From NCBI GenBank assembly GCA_019416265.1, contig DXXQ01000111.1, forward strand, positions 1 to 8,785: DNA of 8,785 nucleotides, read 5' to 3'. The notes beneath the pieces were generated by a model, which saw nothing but the letters and a program-made list of their open reading frames with translations, did not search any database and was not told the DNA's origin. How positions within the stretch are numbered: the first letter of the stretch is position 1; every line of letters begins with the position of its first letter. Positions 1-7,190 of the stretch are shown in pieces. The position numbers were made by a program, and so were the translations under genes. This DNA is from Clostridiales bacterium (lineage in GTDB: Bacteria; Bacillota; Clostridia; Lachnospirales; Lachnospiraceae).

Positions 1-26
1 TTGATTTTTTCATTTTCTGCTCTCAA
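1..26 (-). CDS. 5' end of an unidentified gene running off the left edge
   Basis: A full ribosome site (AAAGGAGGT on the minus strand, about 32-40) sits 6 nt before a TTG codon at 26-24, which opens a frame reading MRAENEKI to the edge of the window. An ATG at 13-11 (MKKS...) is the alternative start, but it lies 19 nt from this ribosome site, too far for normal initiation. The TTG frame is closed immediately upstream by a TAA at 32-30, so the gene cannot begin earlier in that frame. Only eight residues are visible, so no function can be given. The ribosome site and the bases after it (AAAGG, 6-nt loop, CCTTT) could fold on themselves. The call rests on the ribosome site alone. Confidence 0.35.
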
Positions 27-55
27 AGGTTACCTCCTTTTCCACACCAAAAAGA

Positions 56-70
56 CCTGTTTTCCACAGG
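56..70 (-). terminator. Weak hairpin followed by a short U-run
   Basis: On the minus strand CCTGT and ACAGG form a 5-bp stem around a 5-nt loop, followed by TCTTTTTGG. The stem is short for an intrinsic terminator. It stands about 16 nt before the ribosome site of the left-edge gene, so it might be a leader attenuator, a weak terminator for the short transcript from about 388, or chance. Confidence 0.25.
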
Positions 71-161
71 CATTTACAAGTGACAAAAGCAGACACAGGT
101 ACCCTTACAGGAACTGCTGCTGTATTTTACAACAGGACATACTATCCCCATATCTGCGCAT

Positions 162-182
162 TTGTGTACCATCTGTACACAA
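162..182. repeat. Perfect 8-bp inverted repeat with 5-nt spacer
   Basis: TTGTGTAC and GTACACAA form a perfect dyad of 8 + 5 + 8 bases. A shorter perfect dyad, ATGGA-T-TCCAT, lies 15 nt away at 198-208. Such a symmetric element in a gene-free stretch upstream of a gene start could be an operator; the GTGTAC/GTACAC core loosely resembles sites of the GntR/YtrA type, which is only an inference. It could equally fold as an RNA hairpin. No U-run follows on either strand, so it is not an intrinsic terminator. Confidence 0.5.
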
Positions 183-256
183 TTCTTCGGTTGTGTTATG
201 GATTCCATGCAGAAACGCATTATGAACAGCTTAAGATTTCAAAGAATTACTGATTA

Positions 257-361
257 TTACGCAAAAACAGATGAAACACTGTTTTTCGTTTCTTCTTCAT
301 ATCTGCTGCCTGCGCGTTTATGCATATATGAACTTCGCCCACAATTATCACAGCCTTCCAT
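257..361 (-). CDS. Possible 34-aa mini-protein with a CxxC motif
   Basis: An ATG at 361 opens a 34-codon frame ending in TAA at 257-259. It is preceded by GAGAGGTG with 6 nt to the start codon, and by a reasonable promoter at 395-424 that would give a leader of about 27 nt. The peptide begins MEGCDNCGRSSYMHKR and ends SVSSVFA. Cys4 and Cys7 make a CxxC-G knuckle of the kind that binds zinc in half of a zinc ribbon. The rest is hydrophilic and charged, with an EEE run at residues 22-24 and no membrane segment. I do not recognise the family. Promoter, ribosome site and start codon in the right order favour a real gene, but the length allows chance. It could also be a leader peptide for the left-edge gene. 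Confidence 0.35.
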   Translation of the reverse strand: MEGCDNCGRSSYMHKRAGSRYEEETKNSVSSVFA

Positions 362-394
362 CTGTTTCACCTCTCTTTTCTCATTGATTTTTTT

Positions 395-424
395 ATTCTA
401 ACATAAGACTCTTTGTTTATGCAA
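395..424 (-). promoter_or_regulatory. Candidate promoter for the 34-aa ORF and downstream region
   Basis: On the minus strand TTGCAT (419-424) and TAGAAT (395-400) are separated by 18 nt. A TGT directly before the -10 box gives the extended -10 pattern TGnTAGAAT. The -35 box is poor (3 of 6), but an extended -10 can compensate. Transcription would start near 388, just downstream of the small gene at 427-684, for which I see no terminator. Confidence 0.35.
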
Positions 425-426
425 GC

Positions 427-684
427 TTATTTATCAAAATCCACCTCATAAACTCCTTCCGGTGTCCGCAAAGTCATAATTCCCAGATTAAAGTCCTCAT
501 CCCTCACCGTAATGTTATACTCCACGATCACATCGTCATCAAATTTGGAGAATAAAAGATACGTTCCATTTTCTTTATCCTCAATCTGACTGCAGATATC
601 GTCATAAACCTCCTCTCCGCTGATGCTGCGGGGATAACCGGATTCTTTGATTTTTGTTTCAATTGCCTTGTATAATTCGTTCAT
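427..684 (-). CDS. Small acidic hypothetical protein, 85 aa
   Basis: This encodes an 85-residue soluble protein with 21 acidic and 9 basic residues. It has no signal peptide and no membrane segment. The N-terminal third looks helical (MNELYKAIETKIKE), followed by ISGEEVYDDI at about 21-30, then alternating hydrophobic and charged residues from about 40 to the end that suggest a small beta-sheet (YLLFSKF, VIVEYNITV, VYEVDF). The start is supported by GAAAGG 8 nt upstream. It has its own near-consensus promoter at 842-870, so it is probably not part of the sugar operon even though it follows GH43 on the same strand. It has the look of a conserved hypothetical protein of clostridia, but I cannot name a family or function. 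The composition and ribosome site make the coding call firm; the role is unknown. Confidence 0.8.
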   Translation of the reverse strand: MNELYKAIETKIKESGYPRSISGEEVYDDICSQIEDKENGTYLLFSKFDDDVIVEYNITVRDEDFNLGIMTLRTPEGVYEVDFDK

Positions 685-733
685 CTGTTTTTCCTTTCTG
701 TTTTTCCATATTTTTAACTTCTGCTTGATTTTT

Positions 734-752
734 TAGAAAAACGCTTTTTCTA
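734..752. repeat. AT-rich inverted repeat in the leader of the 85-aa gene
   Basis: TAGAAAAA and TTTTTCTA form a perfect 8-bp stem with a CGC loop. It lies inside the roughly 150-nt leader between the promoter at 842-870 and the start codon at 684. In the minus-strand transcript the stem is followed by A residues, not U, so it is not a terminator for that direction. It may simply be an A/T-run coincidence, or a leader hairpin. Confidence 0.35.
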
Positions 753-841
753 TATAAGCTCATAACTATTCCAACAGTAACCTTTATGCGTTCTTAATAT
801 AAAGCTTAATATTCTTTTACCTTCTTAATGGCCTCTGAACT

Positions 842-870
842 ATTATAAAGACAAAATAAAGATATGTAAA
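842..870 (-). promoter_or_regulatory. Near-consensus sigma-A promoter of the 85-aa gene
   Basis: On the minus strand TTTACA (865-870) and a perfect TATAAT (842-847) are separated by exactly 17 nt, giving 11 of 12 consensus bases at optimal spacing. Transcription should start near 835, leaving an untranslated leader of about 150 nt before the ATG at 684. The 282-nt gap between GH43 and the 85-aa gene (685-966) contains this promoter and its leader. I see no other gene and no convincing intrinsic terminator for the sugar operon in the gap. Confidence 0.75.
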
Positions 871-966
871 GGAGTATCGTGTACATGATTAAGTTCAAAC
901 CAGAAACATTTCCGTTTTCTACAACACCGCACCCAAAACATAAGTATATCTTCACTGAATTTATAT

Positions 967-2490
967 CTATAAAACTCCTTCCCAAACATATTTAAAATTC
1001 TTAAATATTGCATATCCTCGACTCTTCTTCCCATTAGAGGATGCATACATACCAACCGTACACCCTGTAAATCCTCCTACTGATTCCGTACTCAAAAACT
1101 TCAAATCTATATCCCGGACAATCGTATTCCATCCTGATTTATTCTTCCACCAAAAATCTGCCTTAAGCCCCTTTATCACTATTTTTAATCCGGTCATCTC
1201 CCCTTTAAATTCTTCTATCTTTTCTTCTTTTCCTTTACAACAGGAAATAACCCGTATGTCCCTTTCTTTATCGTAATATTCAAAACGTATATGATTTTTT
1301 CCATTTTGTAAAATTGCAAGCCCTGCACAATCATCTTTTTCTATCTCCCGCAGAACTAACTCTGCACTAATTTCACAGCATTTGTGCTGAAGACGCACCG
1401 CAACAAAGGAAGGGGAATTTCCCTTTAGATTTTCCTCCTGCATTTTCAAAATAAAATCCCCTGTTTCTTTATCTCGGATAACTGTTCCCTTTTCAGGAAC
1501 TCCAAGAGTAATAAACTCTTGTTGAAACTTCTTCTGTATACTCGATTTTAATGTTTCAGCTTCGCACTCTTCAGAAATTTCCACTTCTTTTTCAAGCATT
1601 CCTTTTCCCGGATTTATGACTGGCCAATCATCTTCCCACTCTACTTTTGCAAGAAATGTTTCCCTTCCCTTCAGAGTATGTCCTTCCTCCGGTCTGCACC
1701 CTAAGACAACCATATACCAATTCCCATATTTATCATCTACAATATCCCCATGCCCCACACATGTAATCTCTGTTTTTCTTCCAAGATGTCTGTGCGTAAG
1801 TATAGGATTTCCCGGATCATATTCATACGGTCCTGTGATACATTTACTTCTGGCTACTACAACACAATGATTTATTTCCGTACCGCCTTCCGCATGGAGA
1901 ATATAATAATATTCTCCTTTTTTATACAGATGAGGTCCCTCCGGCCATACAGCTTTGCTTTGAAACCCTTTCAGGACAATGTGTTCTTCTCCTGTCAGCC
2001 GAAAACTTTCTGTATCAAATCTCTGCATCCATATTTCACAATCTCCAAAATATTTACTTCCCTCTGTATTTTCCCGCTGCCCTATATACCAGCAATTTCC
2101 ATTCTCATCCCAAAAAAGGCTCGGATCAATTCCTTTTACATGCTCTCCCAGAAAATGTGGTTCTGACCAGGGACCTTCCGGTTTATCTGCAGTACAAACA
2201 AAGTTTCCACCGCCGCCTACATTTGTCGATATCACATAATATTTCCCATTGTGAAACCGGATAGAGGGAGCATAAATTCCCTGAGAATGGCTGCATCCCC
2301 GAAATGAAATCTGATGAGGCCTATCAAGCACATTTCCAATCAATCTCCAGTCAGCCATATTTTCGCTCTCAAAAATAGGAATCCCGGGAAAATATGTAAA
2401 TGTAGAATTTACCAGATAAAACTTATCTCCTACCCTGCATATCGAAGGATCCGGATAAAATCCCGGAAGAATAGGATTTTCTATACGCAT
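967..2490 (-). CDS. GH43 beta-xylosidase / alpha-L-arabinofuranosidase
   Basis: This 507-aa glycoside hydrolase of family 43 would remove xylose or arabinose from short imported oligosaccharides by an inverting mechanism. The N-terminal five-bladed beta-propeller covers about 1-300 and carries the expected acidic triad: Asp14 in GFYPDPS (general base), Asp122 in KGIDPSLF (pKa modulator) and Glu184 in WPEGPH (general acid), plus the conserved GHGD histidine at about 247. The opening NPILPGFYPDPS and the motif STFTYFPGIPIF resemble the GH43_11/12 xylosidase subfamilies. From about 325 to the end is a beta-sandwich of the type usually appended to these enzymes. There is no signal peptide, so it is cytoplasmic. 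The start at 2490 was chosen because AAAAGGAGG lies 9 nt upstream; a longer frame starting at 2529 has no such site. That ribosome site overlaps the stop codon of the deacetylase gene. Xylosidase versus arabinofuranosidase specificity cannot be settled by reading. Confidence 0.95.
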   Translation of the reverse strand: MRIENPILPGFYPDPSICRVGDKFYLVNSTFTYFPGIPIFESENMADWRLIGNVLDRPHQISFRGCSHSQGIYAPSIRFHNGKYYVISTNVGGGGNFVCTADKPEGPWSEPHFLGEHVKGIDPSLFWDENGNCWYIGQRENTEGSKYFGDCEIWMQRFDTESFRLTGEEHIVLKGFQSKAVWPEGPHLYKKGEYYYILHAEGGTEINHCVVVARSKCITGPYEYDPGNPILTHRHLGRKTEITCVGHGDIVDDKYGNWYMVVLGCRPEEGHTLKGRETFLAKVEWEDDWPVINPGKGMLEKEVEISEECEAETLKSSIQKKFQQEFITLGVPEKGTVIRDKETGDFILKMQEENLKGNSPSFVAVRLQHKCCEISAELVLREIEKDDCAGLAILQNGKNHIRFEYYDKERDIRVISCCKGKEEKIEEFKGEMTGLKIVIKGLKADFWWKNKSGWNTIVRDIDLKFLSTESVGGFTGCTVGMYASSNGKKSRGYAIFKNFKYVWEGVL

Positions 2491-2506
2491 ACTTACACTC
2501 CTCCTT

Positions 2507-3280
2507 TTACAAGATCTGAGGTGTTCCATCTATTTTCACATAAACAGGTATTTTAGATAAATTCTTCACTTGTTCACCAGACAGAGAAAAAACGAGCGAC
2601 TTTGCAGCTTTCATGTATTCTGCATAATCTATATTGGTTGTATACCACACCTTTTCATCCTTTGAAATTTTTTCACAAAGTTTCTCCATTTTATCCCATG
2701 TTTTTTCGCGTTCAAATTCAAAACTATGCCCCCATATATACAAAAGCGGCAGCTTCTGATATTCCGGTTGATAAAGAAATCTCTGTATAATTTCTCCATT
2801 AAAAGCGTCGTTATGATGACAGGTAGGATTCCATTGCATGAAATCCGCAGGAACAGAAAAAGTTCCTGTACTTTTCACAGTTCTACTGTAAACGATTCCC
2901 AGAACCTCCAAAAGCTTTATAACCTGCTCATTATATTCTCCAAAAGCATAGGAACATCCCCTTACAAATCCCCCCGTAATTTTCTCCAGCGAAATTTTAT
3001 CCTCATAGAACTCTTTAAAAAGCAGTTCTCTGCAAAGATGTGTTGGATAATGATGCTCTTTTCCATGACAGGCAATTTCATGACCTTTATATAATTCTCC
3101 TGCCTCTTCCGGAGAAACAAATCCCTTTTTTCCCAATATTCCTGAATTCAGATGAAATGTTCCCTTTAGTCCATAATAATTAAATAATTCTACAAGGTGT
3201 CTATCATAAATCTGCCCGTCATCATAACTGAAGGTTACAGCCTTTTCTTTCCAATCTGGATAATATAATTCAAACCTCAT
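2507..3280 (-). CDS. Cytoplasmic NodB/CE4-like polysaccharide deacetylase
   Basis: This 257-aa protein has the NodB-homology (carbohydrate esterase 4) fold pattern, whose members hydrolyse acetyl groups with a metal ion held by Asp-His-His. Motif 1 is TFSYDDG with Asp20/Asp21. Motif 2 is HGKEH (His72, His76), which fits the family HxxxH with Gly in place of Ser/Thr. Motif 3 is altered, YAFG at 111-114 where many relatives have a Tyr-Pro-Tyr-like sequence. A later IWGHSFEFE with His185 supplies the usual late histidine. There is no signal peptide or membrane anchor, unlike classical peptidoglycan or chitin deacetylases, and it resembles the gellan-lyase-associated CE4-like group. It starts one base after the GH3 stop (TAA-A-ATG), with CAGGAGG 7 nt before the ATG, so it is probably translationally coupled to GH3. 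The context suggests it deacetylates imported acetylated oligosaccharides; that is inference. A start at 3298 was rejected for lack of its own ribosome site. Confidence 0.88.
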   Translation of the reverse strand: MRFELYYPDWKEKAVTFSYDDGQIYDRHLVELFNYYGLKGTFHLNSGILGKKGFVSPEEAGELYKGHEIACHGKEHHYPTHLCRELLFKEFYEDKISLEKITGGFVRGCSYAFGEYNEQVIKLLEVLGIVYSRTVKSTGTFSVPADFMQWNPTCHHNDAFNGEIIQRFLYQPEYQKLPLLYIWGHSFEFEREKTWDKMEKLCEKISKDEKVWYTTNIDYAEYMKAAKSLVFSLSGEQVKNLSKIPVYVKIDGTPQIL

Positions 3281-3281
3281 T

Positions 3282-5381
3282 TTATTTCCTCCTGACAAAC
3301 TTCACTGCCAATGGTCTTATCCCTGTCAGTTCCTCACTTCTTTCATCCGGTTGACTGCATCCTGCATATAAAATGAAATTTTCATCCTCAAGTAATCTTC
3401 TCCCATCTTCATGAACAACAGAAAAGGCTCGCTCTTTCACGAAAAGCTCCAGGCTTTTCTCTTCTCCAGGCTGTAGATATACTCTTTGAAAGGCTGCCAG
3501 TTCCGGATTTCTTACCGCATATGGAGAATCCTGATTTTTCACATACACCTGAACTACATCTTCAGATGCTCTCTTTCCATTATTTTTTACAGTCACTTTC
3601 ACAGACACTCCGTCTTTTTTCTGCTCCGCTTCCATGAAAACAGCTTCTGTTTTTCCATAAGTCAAACCATATCCAAACGGAAACTGCGGCTTTCTTTCCA
3701 TAAAACGGTATGTTCTGCCCTTCATAGTATAATCAGTAAATTCCGGAAGTTCTTCCAATGATTCATAAAAGGTAACCGGAAGTTTTCCTGATGGAGAGAC
3801 TTCTCCAAACAACACTCTTGCTGCAGCCTTTCCTCCCTCTGCCCCCGGATACCACAACATTATAATTCCGTCAAAATGTTCCATGGCATACCTCATGTCT
3901 ATATCGCTTCCAGCCATGAGACAAAGAATAACCGGTCTTCCTGTATCTGCAACCGTTTCCATCAGTCGCATCTGAGACTCTGGCAATAAAAGAGTTTCTT
4001 TATCACCAGAAGCATAACTGTTCCCAGTATCTCCTTCTTCTCCTTCAAGAGTTTCATCAAGCCCCACACAGAGAATGACAACATCACTATTTTCTGCAAC
4101 GATTTTTGCTTCTGCCAGTCGATCGTTTGTGTATGCCAACGGCTCTGTGTTATCTCTGAAAAGTTCACTGCCTACAGAAGTAAGCACCCGTACTGTATCG
4201 CCTAAATAATCCTGAATTCCTTCCTGAAGAGTTATATATCTGGAAGCTGTTCCATGATAATTTCCAATTAGCGCTGTTCTGCTATTTGCATTCGGACCGA
4301 TTACTCCTACTGTTTTCAATTTTTTTCTGTCAAGAGGAAGAATTCCGTTATTTTTCAAAAGAACAAAGCTTTCCTCCGCAGCCCTTTGTGCCAGACGATG
4401 ATGCTCCGGGGATTCCACTTCCATATAAGAAATTTTATCATACTCACTTCCATCGAAAAGTCCCAGTAAGTATCTCGTTGTAAACAATCTTACTGCCGAT
4501 TTCGTAATTGTTTCTTCAGTTACAAGTCCCTTTTCAACAGCCTTCAATATGTGAAGGTATGTATTTCCGCAGTTTAAATCGCATCCGTTGTTAATCGCAA
4601 GAGCCGCTGACTCCCAGGCTGTATTTGTAACCATATGATTTTCATGAAAATCTCTGATAGCCCAGCAATCCGAAACAAAATGTCCCTGAAATCCCCACTC
4701 TTCTCTTAATATTTTCTGAAGAACAGGACTTCCGCAACATACTTCTCCGTTTACTCTGTTATACGCTCCCATAACCGCTTCTACCTGCGCATCTTTCACA
4801 AGAGCCTCAAAAGCCGGCAAATATGTTTCCTCCATATCCTTTTTTGTAACTATTGCATCAAATTCATGGCGCAGTGCCTCGGGTCCTGAATGTACAGCAA
4901 AATGCTTTGCACAGGCAGATGCTTTCATTATCTCTCCTGTTCCCTGTAACCCTTTTACATATGCTGTCCCAAGTATCTGGGTGAGATATGGATCTTCCCC
5001 ATATGTTTCATGCCCTCTTCCCCACCTTGGATCACGAAAAATATTGACATTCGGCGACCAAAAAGTAAGTCCTTTGTATATATCCCTGTCTTCTTTTTTA
5101 GAATACCCATTATATTTTGCTCGTCCTTCTGTCGCAATCACATCCGCAATTTCTCCCAAAAGTTCCGAATCAAAAGTTGCTCCAAGGCCAATTGCCTGCG
5201 GAAAGACTGTTGCCTGTCCTCCTCTCGCGACGCCATGCAGTCCTTCATTCCACCAGTTATATGCGGGAATTCCAAGTCTTTTGATTGCAGGAGCATTATA
5301 ACGAAGCTGACTTGCTTTTTCCTCTAATGTCATCTGAGATACCAGTTTTTTTGCTTTCTCTCTTGCTTGTTCTCTAGTCAT
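3282..5381 (-). CDS. GH3 glycosidase, beta-xylosidase type
   Basis: This 699-aa retaining glycosidase of family 3 has the full domain order: TIM barrel (about 15-310), alpha/beta sandwich (about 340-560) and fibronectin-III-like C-terminal domain (about 590-675). The nucleophile is Asp238 in FVSDCWAI. Substrate-site motifs include NWWNEGLHG (42-50), RDPRWGR (116-122) and AKH (158-160). The acid/base should be Glu446 or Glu448 in LEGEEGD, which aligns with the IEAEGLD loop of plant xylosidases. The NWWNEGLHGVAR block is characteristic of the xylosidase/arabinosidase branch of GH3 and less so of beta-glucosidases. There is no signal peptide, so it acts in the cytoplasm on oligosaccharides delivered by the upstream permeases. 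The ATG is 18 nt after the permease stop and has GAGGAGGA 9 nt upstream. The length is normal and nothing appears broken. Xylosidase activity is likely; minor glucosidase or arabinosidase activity is possible. Confidence 0.95.
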   Translation of the reverse strand: MTREQAREKAKKLVSQMTLEEKASQLRYNAPAIKRLGIPAYNWWNEGLHGVARGGQATVFPQAIGLGATFDSELLGEIADVIATEGRAKYNGYSKKEDRDIYKGLTFWSPNVNIFRDPRWGRGHETYGEDPYLTQILGTAYVKGLQGTGEIMKASACAKHFAVHSGPEALRHEFDAIVTKKDMEETYLPAFEALVKDAQVEAVMGAYNRVNGEVCCGSPVLQKILREEWGFQGHFVSDCWAIRDFHENHMVTNTAWESAALAINNGCDLNCGNTYLHILKAVEKGLVTEETITKSAVRLFTTRYLLGLFDGSEYDKISYMEVESPEHHRLAQRAAEESFVLLKNNGILPLDRKKLKTVGVIGPNANSRTALIGNYHGTASRYITLQEGIQDYLGDTVRVLTSVGSELFRDNTEPLAYTNDRLAEAKIVAENSDVVILCVGLDETLEGEEGDTGNSYASGDKETLLLPESQMRLMETVADTGRPVILCLMAGSDIDMRYAMEHFDGIIMLWYPGAEGGKAAARVLFGEVSPSGKLPVTFYESLEELPEFTDYTMKGRTYRFMERKPQFPFGYGLTYGKTEAVFMEAEQKKDGVSVKVTVKNNGKRASEDVVQVYVKNQDSPYAVRNPELAAFQRVYLQPGEEKSLELFVKERAFSVVHEDGRRLLEDENFILYAGCSQPDERSEELTGIRPLAVKFVRRK

Positions 5382-5399
5382 TATCTATACTCCTCCTCG

Positions 5400-6272
5400 T
5401 CACCCTTTTACTGCGCCAGTCGTAAGACCTTCTACAATCTGGTTGCTGAACATGCAATATACAACTATGGTAGGTGCAATTGCAATGATAATCGCAGCGA
5501 ACATCTGTACATAATTTGTAGCATACGGTCCTACAAAATACGTTAAAGTTACAGGTAAAGTTTTTTTCAGAGGATCTGAAATAAACACCATCGCAAGAAG
5601 AAGCTCATTCCAGTTTCCAATAAACGTCATAAGTCCTGATACAAAAAATCCTGTTTTACAAAGCGGTAGAGCGATTTTAAAAAAACACCCGTATATTCCG
5701 CAACCATCAATAGCAGCTGCCTCAAACAATTCTCCGGGCATAGATTTAAAAAAGCCTGTAAGAAGAAATATTGTCATCGGCAGAGAAAATGTAATGTATG
5801 GTATCATCAGTCCTGTTCTTGAATTAGTAAGGCCCAGTTTAGCAAAGCGAACAAACAGAGGTATCAAAATACAGTGCACAGGAACCATCATTCCAATAAG
5901 AAAAAACGTATGTGCAGCCTCTGAAAGCTTCCATCTCATTCTTGCGATTGCAAACGCAGCCATTGCTCCCAGAAACATACTTACAACTAAAGTGACGCCA
6001 CATACAAGAGCAGAATTCACAAGAGCGTTTCCAAGTTTTCCCATTGTCCACGCCTGCTGAAAATTCTCCCAGTGAAAAACCGAGGGCAGAGAAAAAGGAG
6101 CATTCATAACCTCTGCATTATCCTTAAAAGACACACACAGCATCCACAAAAGGGGAGCCAGGTAAATCACTGCCAGCAGCGCAAGACCTATGTAGATCAC
6201 AACTGTTACCGGCTTTATCGGTTTTTTCTTTCTCACACTCTCATTCATCATTTTACTTACTGTATTATTCAT
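5400..6272 (-). CDS. ABC sugar permease, MalG/UgpE type
   Basis: This 290-aa inner-membrane protein is the second permease of a carbohydrate-uptake (CUT1) transporter. It has six predicted membrane helices at about 22-47, 86-110, 121-143, 155-175, 205-228 and 255-275. The cytoplasmic EAA loop that docks the ATPase is seen at about 184-203 (FEAAAIDGCGIYGCFFKIALP). The C-terminus IVEGLTTGAVKG is typical of MalG-like subunits. The chosen ATG at 6272 has AAAGGAGG 7 nt upstream; that site overlaps the stop codon of the preceding permease, leaving a 13-nt gap. A longer reading from 6305 would overlap the upstream gene and lacks its own ribosome site. No ATPase gene is in the window, so a shared MsmX/UgpC-type ATPase encoded elsewhere is expected. 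Confidence 0.93.
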   Translation of the reverse strand: MNNTVSKMMNESVRKKKPIKPVTVVIYIGLALLAVIYLAPLLWMLCVSFKDNAEVMNAPFSLPSVFHWENFQQAWTMGKLGNALVNSALVCGVTLVVSMFLGAMAAFAIARMRWKLSEAAHTFFLIGMMVPVHCILIPLFVRFAKLGLTNSRTGLMIPYITFSLPMTIFLLTGFFKSMPGELFEAAAIDGCGIYGCFFKIALPLCKTGFFVSGLMTFIGNWNELLLAMVFISDPLKKTLPVTLTYFVGPYATNYVQMFAAIIIAIAPTIVVYCMFSNQIVEGLTTGAVKG

Positions 6273-6285
6273 TGCTCCGCCTCCT

Positions 6286-7173
6286 TTACCCTTCATAAGT
6301 TTCAACTTTAATTACCCTCTTTACAAGAAGTGTCACTACAAGACATAGAACAAGCAAAACTACAGAAATAGCGCTTGCATATCCGTATTTAAAATAATTA
6401 AATCCTTCTGCATAAAGTTCTGTGGCAAGAACCTCCGTTCTATGGTTTGGACCTCCCTGCGTCATATTGTATACAAGGTCAAAAAATTTCAAGGAACCAA
6501 TACAGTTAAGTGACAGAGATGTAACAACCATCGGTTTTATAAGCGGAAGTGTAATATATCTGAAAGATTTTACTTTCGAAGCCCCGTCTATAGAAGCAGC
6601 TTCATATATATCTCTGGAAATCCCAGTAATCTGCGCCATATAAAGCATCATCGTCTGCCCTACATACTGCCAAAGCGATACAAAAGCAATAACCCACATA
6701 GGCAAAACTATAAATCCACTGGAATCCATTAACCAAAGAGGTCCTTCAATCCCCAGCTTCGCAAGAAGATTGTTGATTCCAATTTTCGGGTTAAACATAA
6801 ATGCCCACAAAAGCCCCAGCGCTGCTGATGACAGCACACAAGGCAAGTAATAAATATTTTTAAAAAGATTTCGTCCTTTTGGAATATTTGTCAGCATAAC
6901 CGCCAAAAGAAGCCCTGCAATTTGTTGCGTAATTGCCGAAAAGATCATAAAAAAAATAGAGTTTTTAAAAGCGATCCGAAAGGTAGCATCTTTAAAAAAC
7001 AACTTTTTATAATTTTCAAATCCAATAAATTGGGGCGGTGTCAGAGCCGCATAATCACACAAAGAATAATAAATCATCTGAAACATTGGAATAATCAATA
7101 CCGCTACAAACAGCGTGAGAGCCGGAGCAATAAAAATTACAATAGCTTTTTTGTCCCTCAAAATTTTGTCCAT
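6286..7173 (-). CDS. ABC sugar permease, MalF/UgpA type
   Basis: This 295-aa membrane protein is the first permease of the CUT1 sugar importer and pairs with the product of the next gene. Six membrane helices are visible at about 10-32, 72-95, 107-128, 157-180, 212-234 and 266-286. The EAA loop is at 191-210 (EAASIDGASKVKSFRYITLP), close to consensus. The late motif NMTQGGPNHRTEVLATELY is also typical of the MalF-like group. The start at 7173 was chosen because AGAGGAGG lies 8 nt upstream. The open frame extends back to 7269, but that part translates the intergenic hairpin and overlaps the binding-protein stop, so it is not coding. The hairpin at 7191-7237 ends a few bases before this ribosome site and probably lowers expression relative to the binding protein. 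Confidence 0.94.
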   Translation of the reverse strand: MDKILRDKKAIVIFIAPALTLFVAVLIIPMFQMIYYSLCDYAALTPPQFIGFENYKKLFFKDATFRIAFKNSIFFMIFSAITQQIAGLLLAVMLTNIPKGRNLFKNIYYLPCVLSSAALGLLWAFMFNPKIGINNLLAKLGIEGPLWLMDSSGFIVLPMWVIAFVSLWQYVGQTMMLYMAQITGISRDIYEAASIDGASKVKSFRYITLPLIKPMVVTSLSLNCIGSLKFFDLVYNMTQGGPNHRTEVLATELYAEGFNYFKYGYASAISVVLLVLCLVVTLLVKRVIKVETYEG

Positions 7174-7190
7174 AATATCAGCCTCCTCTA

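Noticed and set aside
1..401. Two plus-strand open frames (about 1-225 and 162-401) in the left region
   Set aside because: They start at TTG without ribosome sites, have low-complexity or improbable composition, and lie antisense to the better-supported minus-strand signals.
734..752. Intrinsic terminator for the sugar operon or the 85-aa gene
   Set aside because: The stem is almost all A-T and is followed by A residues in the transcript direction, so it lacks the required U-run.
685..966. A separate gene in the 282-nt gap after GH43
   Set aside because: No frame with a ribosome site was found; the gap is explained by a promoter and the leader of the 85-aa gene.
843..1055. A 70-codon minus-strand frame crossing the GH43 stop codon
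   Set aside because: It overlaps the end of GH43 in another frame and runs through the promoter at 842-870. GH43 ends normally with its C-terminal domain complete, so this is not a frameshifted continuation.
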